Numbered from the stretch's first letter, positions 20,370-33,766 are shown. The stretch is 64,000 nt of DNA from Melanopsichium pennsylvanicum (GCA_900208305.1 OAPG01000006.1:620001-684000), one strand, 5' to 3'. Notes: generated by a model from the letters alone, not told the origin. Translations and numbers: made by a program.

Positions 20370-21278
20370 GGATTCCGACTTGTTGTACTCATGTATTCTA
20401 TCCGGCGACGTCTGTCTGCTCAATTCCGCCTTTGTATGAACCATGATTCTGTTCTCTTGTTCCTCCTCTTTGCGATTGCGATTCGAACTGTTCGCGCTGT
20501 GGTTTGAGCTTGTCTTCCTTCAGATCCAAAATTGTGCACATTTCTCTCGGACTGACACATTTTGTCGGCAAACTGCAAGCCTGATGGAGGGTCTCTGATG
20601 GTTTTTATTTTGGAGGTGATGGTGAGCTTCGGTGTGAAGCTACCAGTGGGATTGTACAAAATCGAGCTCGTCGAGGACGATCACGATGAAATCTTGAGCC
20701 TACTCCATTGCAGGAGCTACATGGGTGTACGAATGTGTGATGCAAAAACGGAACCGAGAAAGATAGCAGTCACTTTTGATAATAATGACATTTACTTCTG
20801 GTGGCTCCATACGTTGCGGAGGACTAGTTGCGATCAAGCGGAAAGGAGAAGAAAGGTCAAAACATTGCTCAGACGAAGAACGGAAACATGTGTTGCAGCA
20901 AACGTCGAGCAGCACGCTAATGTCGTCAGGTCTAGTCCGAGCCAAATCCCCTGTCATCCGTCGCTTGTATAAGCTTAAATACTAGTTGTGAAATGTAGCA
21001 AAGGTCTGACTCTCTAGGGCCCACTGAAAGCACCCAACAAGGGCACCGGGCATTGAGATCTTAATCCGATGCTGAAAATTAATCTTCGCTCCTTCAAAAA
21101 TATTTGGAATCCTGCGAGAGGCGTGTGAAGCGCCTAATGCAGACTGTCAAGGGCGGTTACTGAGTATCTCTATCCTGTTTGATCTACCTTCTCCGAGTGC
21201 TATATTGCGACCAACACTGAGCCTCCCTAATGACGATTTAATTATGCTTCCGCGGCGTGCTGCTGGCGATGATGCTTG
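20370..21278. other. Intergenic between convergent SIN3 and eS21 genes
   Basis: 909 bp holding the two 3' UTRs. The open frames (up to 136 codons) overlap in opposite strands and match nothing I recognise. I looked here for a third eS21 exon encoding the usual KNVW tail and did not find it. Confidence 0.6.
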
Positions 21279-22184
21279 CTAATGGTGCAAATTGATGAAA
21301 TACTTACGACCCTCCTTCTGGGCGAGACGGTTGAGCGAATCGTCACCCTCACCGAGCTGGCGGACGAAGCCGGACATGGGGAAGATGGTGGACTGGCCGG
21401 GGATCATGCGACCGTTGGCATCGACGTCAGCGACAGCGATCTGGACGGAAGCGTGGTCCTTGGCCTCAATGATGCGGCCAGTGGCAGCGCACTTTCGTGG
21501 GACGTAAAGGTCAACAAGGTCTCCCTGTGTAATGCAAAATTTTATGAATGAGTCGAAGTGGTGTTGTATGATGTCAGTGATGGCTCGTTTTCGGAACGAG
21601 AGGAAAGCCGCATGAATAACCAGCATGGAGGAGCACGGGTTCCGTATCATTGTTGATGATACTGTATCGAAGTAACTTCAGAATGAATCGTTTCAGTTGA
21701 CTGAAAATTGCCGATGTGTTGGTTGGTCTATGTTGATCCAGGGAAGCCGAGAAAGGGAAGCCGAGAAACGCGAACAAGCTTGGACTTGGGCGATGGTGCA
21801 CGAGCGACGTACTGCCCGCATGAGCGACATGTTTAGGAAATCAGGACTGGTTTGGTCGTGGCTTGTGGTCACAATGTCGAGATGGCCGCTGTTGCAGTTT
21901 GGCTGCGTTTTGTAATAGTAGAATGGCTTGTCACAAAAGATGTGGTGGTGCAATCGGAGTGTGTTGTTCAAAGTCTTTCTGGGTAAGTCTGTATTCAAAC
22001 GGCGATTCATGGCTGGTCGGGCATACGATGTTGGGCTACTTTTGAGGTTTTCATCGTTTTGCGAGTGATTGGTGGTTGCAATGCTGGCGAAATTGTGGCG
22101 AGTGTGCTGGAGCTCCATGCTAAATTATACGATGCTGCTTGTGACTGGTATTGATGGACAGCAACTTACGCGGTCGTTCTCCAT
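21279..22184 (-). CDS. rps21: 40S ribosomal protein eS21 (Rps21)
   Basis: Exon 1 is 22184-22170 (MENDR), donor GTAAGT; exon 2 runs 21524-21279 after a 645-bp intron. The spliced product is 86 aa, close to the family's 83-87. The body is typical eS21: [55 protein letters not shown]. The end is unusual: where most eukaryotes have GLLKNVW plus a short tail, the open frame gives [12 protein letters not shown] donor-like C|GTAAGT at 21308-21302 could split a leucine codon, suggesting a further exon, but I found no matching exon downstream. The main body is certain, the last ten residues are not. The protein is part of the small ribosomal subunit. Confidence 0.9.
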
Positions 22185-23989
22185 TTTGACGATATGTAGT
22201 GTGTGATGGTGGTGATATGGATATGGTGTTGACGGCTGTACTCTGATGTGGCTACCTTGAGCACTTAGCATTCACGTCTTCCCTGCAAACAGACGCTGGC
22301 GTTCTGCAACCCACAATTTCAGAAATTCTAAGTTAACTTACACCTCGCAGCAGATTCACGATCACGCTTGGTCCTCAACCTCGCACGCCCAAAGGCTCCG
22401 AGCCCTACGATTGCCGACACCCTCGAACGCATAAATCTGGGCAAGAGTTGGCACGACGACGAACGCGTGACCTCGGCCGAACTTAGGCATAACGAATCAA
22501 GACGCGAGGAAGCGACAGTGCTGTTTTCTAGAATTCGGCCTACGAATCACCGCTCTAACACTCATTATTCAAAATTCGATGAGGTTCGGCGGAGAAACCG
22601 AGCTAAGACAGAGCATCAGCGTGGGCACGGTGAAGCCAACAAGTCTTGGCTTTTCATGCACAAGACCATTCGTGCTGTCACAAGTTGGCCGGTTCGCACA
22701 CAGGAGAAGATGTAGGGATGAAGCATGATACATCAGCACAAGCAAACACTGCCGGTTGTTATTTTATCGAATCTGCTTGCACACATGCTTTCAACAGTGC
22801 GTGTGAGAGGTCCGAATAATACAAGTTGATTCGGCCCGAACAGACAGCATCTTAAGCGGAGAAGGAGGCTCAAAGCAGGGGAGCTGGGGAATCTCAAACA
22901 GGTTTTAAGGCACGGGAACTGCCGATAGCATCGCTTCTTTCCAAGACATAGGCGGTCACCCTTCCACGAGCTCGTTGCAGATGTCGTTTTGATCTCCTTG
23001 TCATTATGCTGAGTTTGCAAAGGAGTGTGAGCATATATCTTTACAAACAAAAAAGTTAGGCAGCCGAGGTCTTTGAGCGGTTGAATCGTGACAGACCGCG
23101 AGAGGAGAAATGGAACGCCGAAAGCGCAGCTGGACAACAGCCATCTCCTGCACTGCACAGGCTTTGTTCAGCCGTGAGACCTTTTCCTAATCACTGATTT
23201 AGCTAAAGATCTCGAGGAATATTTGAAATTGGTTTCATCCATAACCGGTAATTTGGCCAGAATTCGAGAGTTTTGGTGGAGCAGTGCCGCCGTGTTGCGA
23301 TACCGCGGTGCGGCGGCATCGGTCAATTTAATGAGAATTCGAATTGAAAAATGATACTGTAATGGCGGATTCCCCGCATTTTTTCAAATTCTTTTTTTTC
23401 AAGCGCGCGGCTATCAAACTTGGCAACGTTACACAATGACCGCGCACGCTTAAACCAATTACATACATGTCAGACAAGATGCTGCAGGACATGTGCTTCG
23501 TCTTGAGCTCGATCGAAACTCGGGTCTCTTCTGCACTTGAACCCTCCCCCAATCTCATTGCTTGTTTTTGCTCCCTCAAATCAGTTGCCTCTACCTCTTT
23601 GGGTACGGACCGCCACTTGACCTGAGCACCAAAGTCAAGATGGTGTCCAAGTCAGTCAACCAAAATTCGACATCAGGACATAGCGCAACATGAACGCGCG
23701 AGGCAGCGTCGACCAAACTGACGTCGAGCGCGCAGATAAGGCGAGGCAGAAGTCCCTCCGCCAATGTGCATCGCCGAACGTGAAATCGGCGTGGGGCTAC
23801 ATCTTCCCACTACGCCTCTGTCTGAGCTAGCCGTCCCAGTTGACCTCAGCCGCTTTGCATTGGATCGGACACGAGATCTACCCCGCATTTTTTCCAGCTC
23901 GTCGATTTTGACATATAAACGCTCCATCTCTACCTCTTCCTCTGCATGTCATCTCTTCTCCTGTCCCAGCCTAGCACGACTTTATCATC
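22185..23989. promoter_or_regulatory. Divergent promoter region between eS21 and an MFS gene
   Basis: 1.8 kb between two start codons. A 115-codon plus-strand frame (22368-22715) and others overlap without recognisable similarity. A TATA-like ACATATAAACG occurs at about 23910, some 80 bp before the MFS start and suited to its transcription. Nothing else is identifiable. Confidence 0.5.
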
Positions 23990-25946
23990 ATGTCCTCCGC
24001 CAATAGCGAGGGGCACAACGCCCCTTCTCACGACGACAAGCAAAAACAAAGCCTCGGTGGTCCCATGGTCTCCACCATGACCCGCGGTGACGCTGACACC
24101 CCGGACGAGCGCGGATTTGCCGTCGTCTCGACGGTCGACGACAAGAAACTCATGCGAAAGGTCGACTTTCGCCTCATTCCTTGGTTATGTGTCTTGTACC
24201 TCCTCTCGTTTCTTGACAGGTATGTCCATTTCCTTGCTTTGCTTCCACGCTATGCCACCATTCTCAACAGGAATGCTCCTTGATACCTGCACAGATCCGC
24301 CATCGGCAATGCTCGCCTCTACGGTCTCGAAAAGGAGCTCAACATCACAAGTGACCAATACAATATCGCTCTTACCGTCTTCTTCTTCCCTTATGCGCTT
24401 TTCGAGGTCCCTTCCAACATTCTACTCAAGCGCCTCCGCCCTTCGATCTGGTTCCCAATCATCACCATGCTCGTCGGTGTTTGCATGCTTTCGCAAGGTC
24501 TTGTTCACGACTACAAAGGCCTCCTGCTCGCCCGATTCTTCCTTGGAGTAGTAGAGGCTGGTTTGTTCCCGGGATGTAACGTGTACGTATCATCTATTTT
24601 TCATGTCGCGTAGGTGACAAGCTATCAAGAGCGACCTAACTTGCTGACAAGGGACTTTTTTTTCCTTTCACGTTGGTGTCTATAGATTAATGTCCGGCTG
24701 GTACAAGCGAAACGAATTCGGCCTGCGCGCCAGTATTTTCTTCTCGGCCGCCACCATCTCCGGTGCTTTCGGTGGCCTTCTCTCATTTGCTCTCAACAAG
24801 ATGGATGGCGTTGGAGGTTACTCAGGCTGGCGATGGATTTTCATCATCATTGGCTTGATTACTTTCGTCTCAGGTGTTCTGAGCTACTGGCTGGTCGTCG
24901 ACTTTCCGGATACGGCCAATTTCTTGTCTGACCAAGAACGCAAGACCATCATTGCGAGGCTACAGGCTGACCAACAGTTCTCAGCAGCTGGGGAGGGCTT
25001 CAGATGGAGCAATGTCTGGAAGGCTATGTTGGACTGGAAAACATACGTCGGCATGGGTGCCTATATCGGTATGTTTTTTTTTCCGGCACGTAAACTATTA
25101 AGTGTCTCAAAAAGTGGCGACTGATCCTTCCCTCGTCATCTCGTTACGTCTTCTCGATGCTTTCCTCTAGGCTGCGATGCACCATTGTACGCTTTCAGTC
25201 TCTTTACCCCAACGATTGTGAAAGCCCTGAATCCCAGGTACACCAGTAATATTGCCAACTTGATCTCGATCCCGATCTACATTGTCGCTTGTCTTTTCAC
25301 CGTCGTTGTTGGCTTCTGTGCTGACCGCACATCGCGAAGGACGCTCTACTCGATCGGTCTTTCCATGCTCGGTGTGATCGGTTACATTATTCTGATTGCC
25401 AACGACCCCAAGAACAAGCCGGGTGTATCTTATTTCGCGGTGTACCTGGCTGCACTCGGCATTTACCCCATGATTCCCAACACCGTGGCTATCGTGGCCG
25501 GTAACAGCGAAGGAGCCTATGTACGATCGGTAGTCACTGGTGTCGTCATTTCCTTTGGTAACATCAACGGTGCTGTCAGTTCCAACATCTACCCGAAGAA
25601 AGGCAGCCCTCGATTCTTCCTTGGCCATTCGGTCGTGTTGGCCTACATCGTCATCGGTATCATTAGCAACGCCATCTTCTACTTTGGTCTGCAGTACGAA
25701 AATCGACAGCGCGAAGCCGGCCAACGCGACGAAACTATTCTTGCCGACGACCCGGCCATGCAGGCATCGGGTGAGGACTTGCAAGCCGAGGCGGCTCGCA
25801 TCAGGGCTCAGGAGGTTCAGCAAGCTGGTACCATTGGTGGCCTCTTCCGACGACTGCATATCGGCGGTGGCGGTACGTACGCAACTACAGACGAAGCCAA
25901 AATGCTCAAGGGTGACCACGTTAGCACTTTCCGCTACCGATGGTGA
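23990..25946 (+). CDS. MFS transporter, anion:cation symporter (Dal5/Tna1-like) family
   Basis: Four exons: 23990-24219, 24295-24582, 24686-25068 and 25171-25946, with GT-AG introns of 75, 103 and 102 bp. The spliced protein is 558 aa. It has the family's N-terminal start (RKVDFRLIPWLCVLYLLSFLDR then SAIGNARLYGLEKELNI), the helix 2-4 block (FFFPYALFEVPSNILLKRLRP, ARFFLGVVEAGLFPG), SGWYKRNEFGLRAS, and the C-terminal half after the long loop (CDAPLYAFSLFTPTIV). This family moves organic anions and vitamins such as nicotinate, allantoate, pantothenate or biotin precursors across the plasma membrane with protons; the substrate is not predictable here. The C-terminal cytosolic tail is long and charged. 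The gene converges on the cyclin gene. Confidence 0.9.
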
Positions 25947-26974
25947 TTGTGTATCATTGGAAGAAACCGAACAACTTTTACCACGTTCGCGTGTCGCGAC
26001 ATGGCGAGTGCATCGAGCGTGGAGTCGTCCCGAAGAAGTGCAGTGATAAAAAAAAATTTGAATCATACTTCCCTACAGCCTGAAAGTTCGTAGTCTGAAA
26101 CAATCTCGATTCGACGAGAGTCATGGTGGCTGATGTACGAAAAGGTGGTGACGAACAACGCTGCTTGTCAAAGGACCTTGTGACATCAGAATTTTCTTCA
26201 TCGCCTCTCTCAATAGTCGTGAGAAGTGAGAGATCGGCTGCATCGCTCAGGGGAACGAGACAGACATACACTATTGCTTGGGGTGACAAGAGGCGACCCT
26301 TTTCGGGTCTTCATTCAGCTGAGCAGTGCGTGCGGGACTACGTGAGGGGGGTAGCAGCCCAGACACGCAAAGTCGACTCGCTCCGGTGCAAAGCGCAACC
26401 TACAGGCACACATCACTCATTCGCTGAGCTAAACTCATCAGTAGGCCTTTCAAAATCACACTGCACAAACATATAAAAAAAAATTGTTGTTCGCTAATCT
26501 TTGATTTGCTTTGCAGTTGCAAGGAAAGAAATAAAACTAAGCAAGGAGAGTACTATGCCAGACGATAGAGAGGATAATGCTAGAGGAGAGAGGGAGAGTG
26601 GTTTGCCAACCTAGGACAGTGCATCCTTTTGAGAGTGCCCGAGCGGGGTGTAATTAGTGGAGTGAAAGAGAGGATATGATCCTATGCTATGATGGGTAGT
26701 GACGGTGACCAACATGGAAAATGCTACGATGGAAGACAGAGACATGGTTACTTATACTGAACGAGAAGTGTGAAAGAGGGAATTCTTGAGTCTGGCGATC
26801 TTTCGGTTGTCCATCCAGAGCGCCTTCAGAGGCAGTTAGGTGGTTGGGCTTGATCGACGCGCGCCAGGCGCGACCATGAAGCTCAAGCCAGCAGCTGTCG
26901 ATAGGCGATGAGGAATGCGACTCGATCCGGATTCCGAGGGAAAAGAGTCAGAGGGAAGGGGGAAAACGGGAGGT
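25947..26974. other. Intergenic between convergent MFS and cyclin genes
   Basis: About 1 kb for the two 3' UTRs. One 117-codon plus-strand frame (26123-26476) shows no similarity that I recognise. No RNA gene is seen. Confidence 0.6.
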
Positions 26975-28291
26975 TTAGTAAGCTGCGGAAGATTGGTGTC
27001 CACCGAGCATCCTAGACAAGAGGTTGGAGCTGCTTCGTACGCTGCGCATCGAGTGCGAGGTGGGAATGTGTGCTTGGCTTGGCTGCTGCATGTCAAGGTG
27101 GGATGAGGTGCTCTTCTTGAGACTTGTTGGCAAAGCCTGCGAGAGGTAGCGATGCATGACTGAGCCAGACTTGTGACCATCGACATCCTCGCCGTGGACC
27201 ACCATGACAGGATGCGATTGGCTTGATGGAAGCCCAGATACAGAGTGCTGCTGCATGCGTGCATCCAAGCCCTCCTGCTCCAGGTAGTCATCCTCGTAGT
27301 CGTCGTTCTCTTCAGCAGACGAAGAGGACGAACCATTGTCGTCGGTAAGCTCGGCCTCGGAGGAGGTGGAGCTGGCGTTGGACTCGGCAGAGTCCTGTCG
27401 ACTCATGAGCGAGGATGACTGTTGTGCGTACATCTCCTTGGGCGAAGCGTCTAGCGAGTCGGGCGAGTCGTAGGCGGCAGAACGGCGGTGCTGTTCGTAT
27501 CGACTGGCCTCGCTCTTCTGGTTCCAGCAAGGAACCTCGGAGGCAGGCAGGTTGCGGAGGTGAACACGGCGCTCGCTGGCACGAACGTAGCGCTCGCGCT
27601 CCCGGCCGCACTCGAGACCACGGAGGTGCATCTCACGACGTCCAGCCTCAGCGCGGGTCTCAACGCGGCGGAAGAAGGGTGCAAAGTGAACCATGAGCTC
27701 GTCCTCCTCGATTCGAAGGTCGTAGTCGAGAAGGTAGAGGAGCTGCTTCTCCATTAGATTGACCTCGGCCTGAGAGAAGAGAGCAGCGTACTTGGTCCAG
27801 TGCTTGTTCTTGGGTGAAGAGTCGTTGAGGTACTTGGCAGCGACGATGAGCGTGGCGAGGAAGACGCGGTGACGGGTGCAGTGCATGCCCTTGGCGACAC
27901 GCGGAAGCCTCGATCTCAAGCGATCGAGGTAGACGAGGGTGCAGAGGAGGGTGGGAACCTGAACATTGGAGCGCTCCACAAGCAGGGCGATGAAGGTCTC
28001 CAAACTAGGAAGGCCGTTGATCTCGAGCTTGCCCGCTGGGTCGGCTTCGGCAGAAGCGATGGAGCGGGTGGGTGTCGCGGGTGGGGTGTCGGGAGACTGT
28101 GTAGAGCCGCATTGGATGACGTGAGCAGCCTGATTCGCAAGGTAGACGACCATCTCGCGAGTGACCGGACTCTTAATGAGGTCGGTGATGGCAGGGTTGT
28201 GCACAAGCTTGGATATCAAGCTAGCGGGATGACGGCGAAGGAAGCCAGAGTTGAGCGCCGAAGCAGATGTGGAAGCTTGTGAAGATGACAT
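26975..28291 (-). CDS. Pho85-type cyclin, Pcl1/Pcl2-like (Pas1-like)
   Basis: A single-exon 438-aa protein from the ATG at 28291. The N-terminus carries the Pcl-type lead-in [19 protein letters not shown] (41-59). The cyclin box spans about 97-205 ([71 protein letters not shown]), the pattern of the Pcl1/2 subfamily. The C-terminal half is low-complexity, rich in Ser and acidic residues ([15 protein letters not shown]), which suggests rapid turnover. Such cyclins activate a Pho85/Cdk5-type kinase in G1 and polarity control. It may be the counterpart of the Ustilago maydis cyclin Pcl12, but I cannot confirm orthology. The gene has an unusually long gene-free region upstream. Confidence 0.85.
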   Translation of the reverse strand: MSSSQASTSASALNSGFLRRHPASLISKLVHNPAITDLIKSPVTREMVVYLANQAAHVIQCGSTQSPDTPPATPTRSIASAEADPAGKLEINGLPSLETFIALLVERSNVQVPTLLCTLVYLDRLRSRLPRVAKGMHCTRHRVFLATLIVAAKYLNDSSPKNKHWTKYAALFSQAEVNLMEKQLLYLLDYDLRIEEDELMVHFAPFFRRVETRAEAGRREMHLRGLECGRERERYVRASERRVHLRNLPASEVPCWNQKSEASRYEQHRRSAAYDSPDSLDASPKEMYAQQSSSLMSRQDSAESNASSTSSEAELTDDNGSSSSSAEENDDYEDDYLEQEGLDARMQQHSVSGLPSSQSHPVMVVHGEDVDGHKSGSVMHRYLSQALPTSLKKSTSSHLDMQQPSQAHIPTSHSMRSVRSSSNLLSRMLGGHQSSAAY

Positions 28292-31200
28292 AGCGGCGTG
28301 TGTAAGAGGTGGTGAGAGAGATGACGGCGAGCAGCGGAGAAGATGTGTCTATTGATTCCACCAAGGTCTTTATAAAGCGATTGGAGATGTAAGACAGGAA
28401 GATGGCGCAACAAGGATGCAGTGGTAGCAGTTGATGCAGCGAAATAAGGTTGCAGATGATGGAACGCAGGTAAGTGAGCTGTAGCGTGTGTATGAGTGTG
28501 TAAGCAAGATGAAGCTGTAGAGACGAAACCAGGAGGCGGTGGTGGTGTCAAGGGATGGTTGAGGGGATGATAAGCGAGACGGAATGGGCTGAGAGCGCGT
28601 GGATCGATGATGGTGCAAGGGGAGGGGTTGGATCGGAATTGGACGTGTGTTTGGTAGATGCGAGGGGTCTTTTAAGCAAAGAGGCAAGCGATGGGATGGT
28701 GTGTAGGTGTTGCACGGGTACTGGAGGCGGGTGTCGGCAAGGGGTAAGAGAGCAAGTTGAAAAGACAGGGACGCAAGAACAAGCGAGGCAAAAGCCAATG
28801 GATCAGCGGGTGTCAGGAGAACAGAGCCTTAGGCAGGTCAAGGGGCTGTCGATGGCGAGCGGAAAGGAAGGGGTTGGTTCGGGTAACGCGAAGCCACGCA
28901 GGAAAATAAGAGCAACACGGTGGACAGAAGAAAGGTGGCACAAGGGACAGCGTGCTAAACAGAGGCATTCAACCGGCATTCAGAGAAAAGGGACGCCAAG
29001 AGTGTGTGAAGAACACACAACTGCTTCGGCGAGGGTGGGAAGCGATGAGCTACGAGCGGCAGTGTAGGACAGGATGCATGCCCGAGAGGGCAATGCAAAG
29101 AGAAGCGCAAGGTCCGACCCATCGAACCAACAAGGTGGCTCGAAGTAGGTCAATAGTGTGTGGAGCGAACAGGTTGGGGGCGAGCCCAAGGCAATCTAGA
29201 TCCAGCAGAGCAGCATGGCGCGAGTGTCGAAAGCAAGGGAGAGGAGGACAAGGGCAAAATGAGGTGTAGGGAGGCAACACATGCACGTTTGCTTGACAGG
29301 TCCGAGATGCAGGTGCGAGGAAATGGAGCGCACTAACCGAGCTGCAACATGGAAGCAATAGGATGTAGGAGGCTGGTCCAAGCACTGCATCAGTCTGACA
29401 TGAGTTTCAGCTGCAGCTTCAAACGATCCCAGGCAAGGCAACTCCTACGTATCTCTGGTCTGCGACGCTCAACCAGAGCGTGCAGATGCAAACCTTGTAT
29501 CGTCCTTTCCTTCCGCCTGCGGTGAGAATGGGTGGGAAAAATCAACCCAAGCGAGGCAGCCCGCATATAGTAAAAGGCGATACCGTTAAATGGACCGCAC
29601 CTTACTCGCAGGCTTTTAGCCGAGGCACTTGAAGCGCTGAACCGAAGCGTAATCCGCCCTTGCCCTTTCCATTCCAGCGTTGGACACCCTTGATGGCCCA
29701 TTGGTCGTGCTGTGGCTGCCCCTTGCCTGTGATTGCCGCCATCCGCCAGGTCTGAGTGACGGACCCTTTGATCACAATGAGACAATGAGACATGACTGGA
29801 GAATGCAGAGGTCAGACGGCGGACTGCAGCCCGAACGAGTGCCACCGCGTGTTTGATTGTCAAGCCAGCGGAAACCAAACTCGAACCAAGTTAGTGTGAC
29901 CGAGCTGCTGAGAAAGATTTCCAAGCTGGGCCACTCTAAAGGACAGGGCGCCATCGAGTCGGGCATCCAACAATGAATCGTCCATGATGCAAATCTTGTC
30001 GTTCAGGGCAGCTGGGTGCAACAGCAGCACAGAGGCAAGTACGACGCCGAGGCGGTGGAACAAAAGGGAATCTCCGACGGCTCTGACAGCGTAACAATAT
30101 CACTATCAGGTACGCAGGGCTAGGACAAGCAAGGCACAAAATTGCAACGCTGGGACCAGGACGGAAGAAGGAACAAAGCCTCGAGCGAAGACTGGGATAC
30201 TGAAACTGGCACCGCGAGAAGAACCTGCAGCTGTCGATGAACGACCAGGAGGAGGAAGAACTGAGGCTGGGCTAGAGAAAAATGGCTGGACAAGCCTAGA
30301 CAGCGCAAAGTTCGAATTCCTCTTTTTTTTTCGGCCCTTTTTGGCTTCAAGTGAATTTTGCGGTGCCGAGGCTCGTTGAGAAGAATGAAGTGAGGGTTCC
30401 AAAATGAAGGGAAAATGAATTCATTTTGGTTCAAAAAGGATTCACCAAAAAAAAAAAAAAAAAAAATGGGACCCAAGCGTGTAGCTATGGACAGCAAAAC
30501 CCAAGCGGTTATGCGACCACAAATCGACAGCTATGTAGCTTAGCTACTGCAGCTGCATTCCATCGAAAAGGAGCACTCGCGATCATCGGTCAGAATGCGT
30601 GTATCTCGGAGTTTTTCATAGATTAAGCGCATACCCTCATTCCGATGTGAGCCTCGATGCGCCGCATGATCCATTCAGCATTCCTTTTCGGCTGCAATCA
30701 CAGAATCACGAATGCCCCTGTTACGGAAACACCTGCTTCTGCCTGAATGCCATTTCCGTCTCCTTTCCCGGCCGATGTATTTCTTCAGCGCCGATGCGAT
30801 ACGCCAGGATGGTGATCAAAGCCAGAGGGAAATCGAGATAGCCAGAGGTCGCCGGCCACAAGCCCAACATTTGCAAACAGCCTTGTGTCCGATTACTCCT
30901 CAAGTCAGACGTATCCGATCTGCCTGCTTCTGGCCCGCATTGCAATGCCAGACCCTATTTCACCAAACTCGGCGTAACCAATGGACGCCAACAGCCTGAG
31001 ATTCGATGGTTGTTCATCGAACGTGCAGCATAGAGAGAACAATCTCCGCTTAATTCGCTGATGATACCAACCTTCGTGTATGATGATGCTCGATGAAACA
31101 AATCGCGCGACGCGTCTCGATCTCTGAGCGCCACACCCGATCGAGTGTTGGTCTCTCGCAATGTCGGACCTTTTCCCCCGTTCTGCCACTGCCTTGCTGG

Positions 31201-33531
31201 CCGTAAGTTTGATCATTCCTTCGCCTGCTGTGAAGTGGCAACCTCAGCCAAACCAATGTTTTCAGTAGACCGAGGGCTCTGATCACTGACTCAAGGTCAG
31301 GCTGCAAATGAGAAATCTACTCTGCCGGTGATTGGGCCGTGTGCAAGCGCAGCGGCTGGCTCGCTAGCAGCGATGGCGGTCAAAGCAACAGCACCGATAG
31401 CAGATCGCACCGAGTCGACAGGCACAGCGTTAAGATGATTTTTGCCACCTCGCCAAGCAGTCGCAGCCCAATCCAACGTAGAGAAGGACCGAGCAGATGC
31501 ACAGCAGAGCATCGCGAACCAGAGTGTGGCTTGAATTTGGGCAAGGCGGAGGCCGGACAGGTTGACCGGGTCAAGCGAGGCGCCGCAGGCGTGGAAGCAA
31601 GCACAAGGTGAATCGCATGACCAGAACCTTAATACGGTACAACTCTTTCGCCTTCGCCGTCGCTACTCGCTGTCCATCTGAAACGGCACGAATCATCTGT
31701 GCAGCCAATCGAGCAAGCGTCGAACGTCCCGTAGGAAAGGCCAGAGGCGAACCATCAGAGTGAGCCACCAGCGCAACCATTCCAGGCATACAGAGTCGAT
31801 TTCAGGCCGTGCTCTATGAACACGAGACCATGGAAATGACCTAGGCTTGCTCGCAGCAAGGCTTGCGTCGGCATTGGGGATGCTAAGCCAATGAACAATG
31901 AGTCAAGCGAAATCCGATTGTAGGGGTCTCTAATTTATGCGTGGCAACGCCACTCGAACTCTACGATCACTGCGAAGCGCGACCAACGTCCAAATAGTAG
32001 CCTCGGTGAAACAATGGAGAGCTCAACCGCCTCCGCTTGCGTTCCGGTCACCGATACTGGGATTCTCGCAGTTACCGATTAGAATCTAAGGGGAAGAGAC
32101 AAGAACAAGGAACGAGAACGAGGCGCGAGGTAAAAGGAACAAGGGACGAAGAGCCAGGAACCAAACACGCAGCACCAGGCATTGCGCGGAAGCTGTATCG
32201 TTGTGCAGGCCGAGAGCTACACGTTGTTCAATCGAAAGAGCTAAGCAATTCGAACGCGCTCCTTGAAATTCGAGGCAGCCTTGGATCGTTGTTCCCACTC
32301 AATTTGGGTCCGACCTCGTCGGGCATAAGCGCTATCGCCGACATCCAAACTTCAAAGACCTCGGTGAAGCTTTCGGTGCCTGTCCGAGAGTCCATGCAGC
32401 CAAGCTGTGCGGTTTGCGCGTTTGAATTCTCGCACCGCACTGATCCGAAACTCTGAGCTGCACTCGCTGTATGTCGTCGCGATTCCCAAGCCTCGTGGTC
32501 ATCGAAATGCACAGTCTGTTGACTACGATACGTCAACGGATGCAAGCGAATACGGTCCGTTTAAGATCCAGTCAACGTGCGATGCAGTCATTGTCCAGGG
32601 AACGCTAGTCCTTGAATGCACAAAGCTGAGATTGCCAAAACTTGGTGGAGCATAGGCGCCACGAAGCTTGTCGACCTGAACAGCTCTATCACAGGATAGA
32701 GTTGTGACAGTCGAGACAAGACTCGAGCATGAGTGGGCAGCTGGCATAAACCATCTGGCGGAGACCAGATTTAGGTTTGGCAGATTTAGACGTCGGCACG
32801 ACGGCAGAACCACAAAGAGGCAAACGATAGAACGGAAAAAGGGCTTAGATGAAAGAAATGCACTTTTTCGCATGTCAAACATTTCTTCTCTTCTCTACTG
32901 TCTCTCTTTCGCCGCGCTAGATGCCCACGCGACGCATTCGCCGAGGCAGCGATGCGCTCGTGTGCCACGCGAAAAAGAGTGGCGTCTCCTGATCAGCATG
33001 AGTTGGAAAGCGGACCATGAATCACTGCCAACATGCAGCAAGACGTTTCGCAGCATCAAGGTGAACGTGGCAGGCTCGATGTCACGCCGGCACTGCTCCA
33101 GTCAGGTACCGATAGTCACCATGCATTCTGCAATCTCGCTGTATAGCCCGTCCTTTTGAAATCGACGTTCCTGGAACTCGCGTTACGCCGCTTGCTTCGT
33201 CTGCGGGATGCTTCGCCTGCCTTGTCTTCCAGTTCAGGCAGCGCAATGCCTTTGCTGCTCTTCGCTAAGCGACAGAATGAGACACTCCTAGGCAGATTAA
33301 TCCTGCATTCGTTCTCTCCGTCACAGCGGACGATCGTTTGTTCGCATGACAGGACGCAGCTCAAAGGCTCACTTCCTCTTCGCGCAATTCATGTGACTCG
33401 GAAACTGAAACGGGCTTGTACTCACCTTCAATATGTAGTCAGAGGTCAACGGATGTACGGCAAGGATGACGGCGGGTGTGTTGAGATAAAACAGCCGAGC
33501 TCAGATCGAGGATCGAGGGTCGGGTTGGAGT

Positions 33532-33570
33532 GGGTCGGGTCGGGTCGGGTCGGGTCGGGTGGGTGGGTGG
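33532..33570. repeat. G-rich tandem tract, five GGGTC then three GGGT
   Basis: Eight runs of three G, each separated by one or two bases, on the plus strand. The spacing satisfies the usual G-quadruplex pattern. It is not the TTAGGG telomere repeat. Confidence 0.9.
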
Positions 33571-33714
33571 ATTGATGCTTGATAGAACACTAATGCAAGC
33601 TATACTTCTTTCTTTTTCTCTCTTTACTGTATCTGTCGAGCTTTTCTCGCCTTCTCTGCGCTTTCTTCTGTCTGCGGTCGTCGTTGGTAGCAAATAGATC
33701 GGTTCAGTTTAGTA

Positions 33715-33766
33715 CGGAGTGGTGAGGTTGGTGAGTTTATTGCGGAGTGGTGAGGTTGGTGAGTTT
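33715..33766. repeat. Two copies of a 28-bp unit
   Basis: CGGAGTGGTGAGGTTGGTGA followed by GTTT occurs at 33715 and again at 33743, with a 4-nt difference zone between. No function is suggested. Confidence 0.85.

Noticed and set aside
21013..21060. Segment with CTGAAAGCACC-like words resembling part of 5S rRNA
   Set aside because: Only a short word matches (CTGAAAGCACC versus CTGAAAGCACCC); the conserved downstream 5S parts are absent.
30300..30340. GTTCGAATTCC followed by a T run, resembling a tRNA B box and terminator
   Set aside because: No A box or cloverleaf stems upstream could be found.
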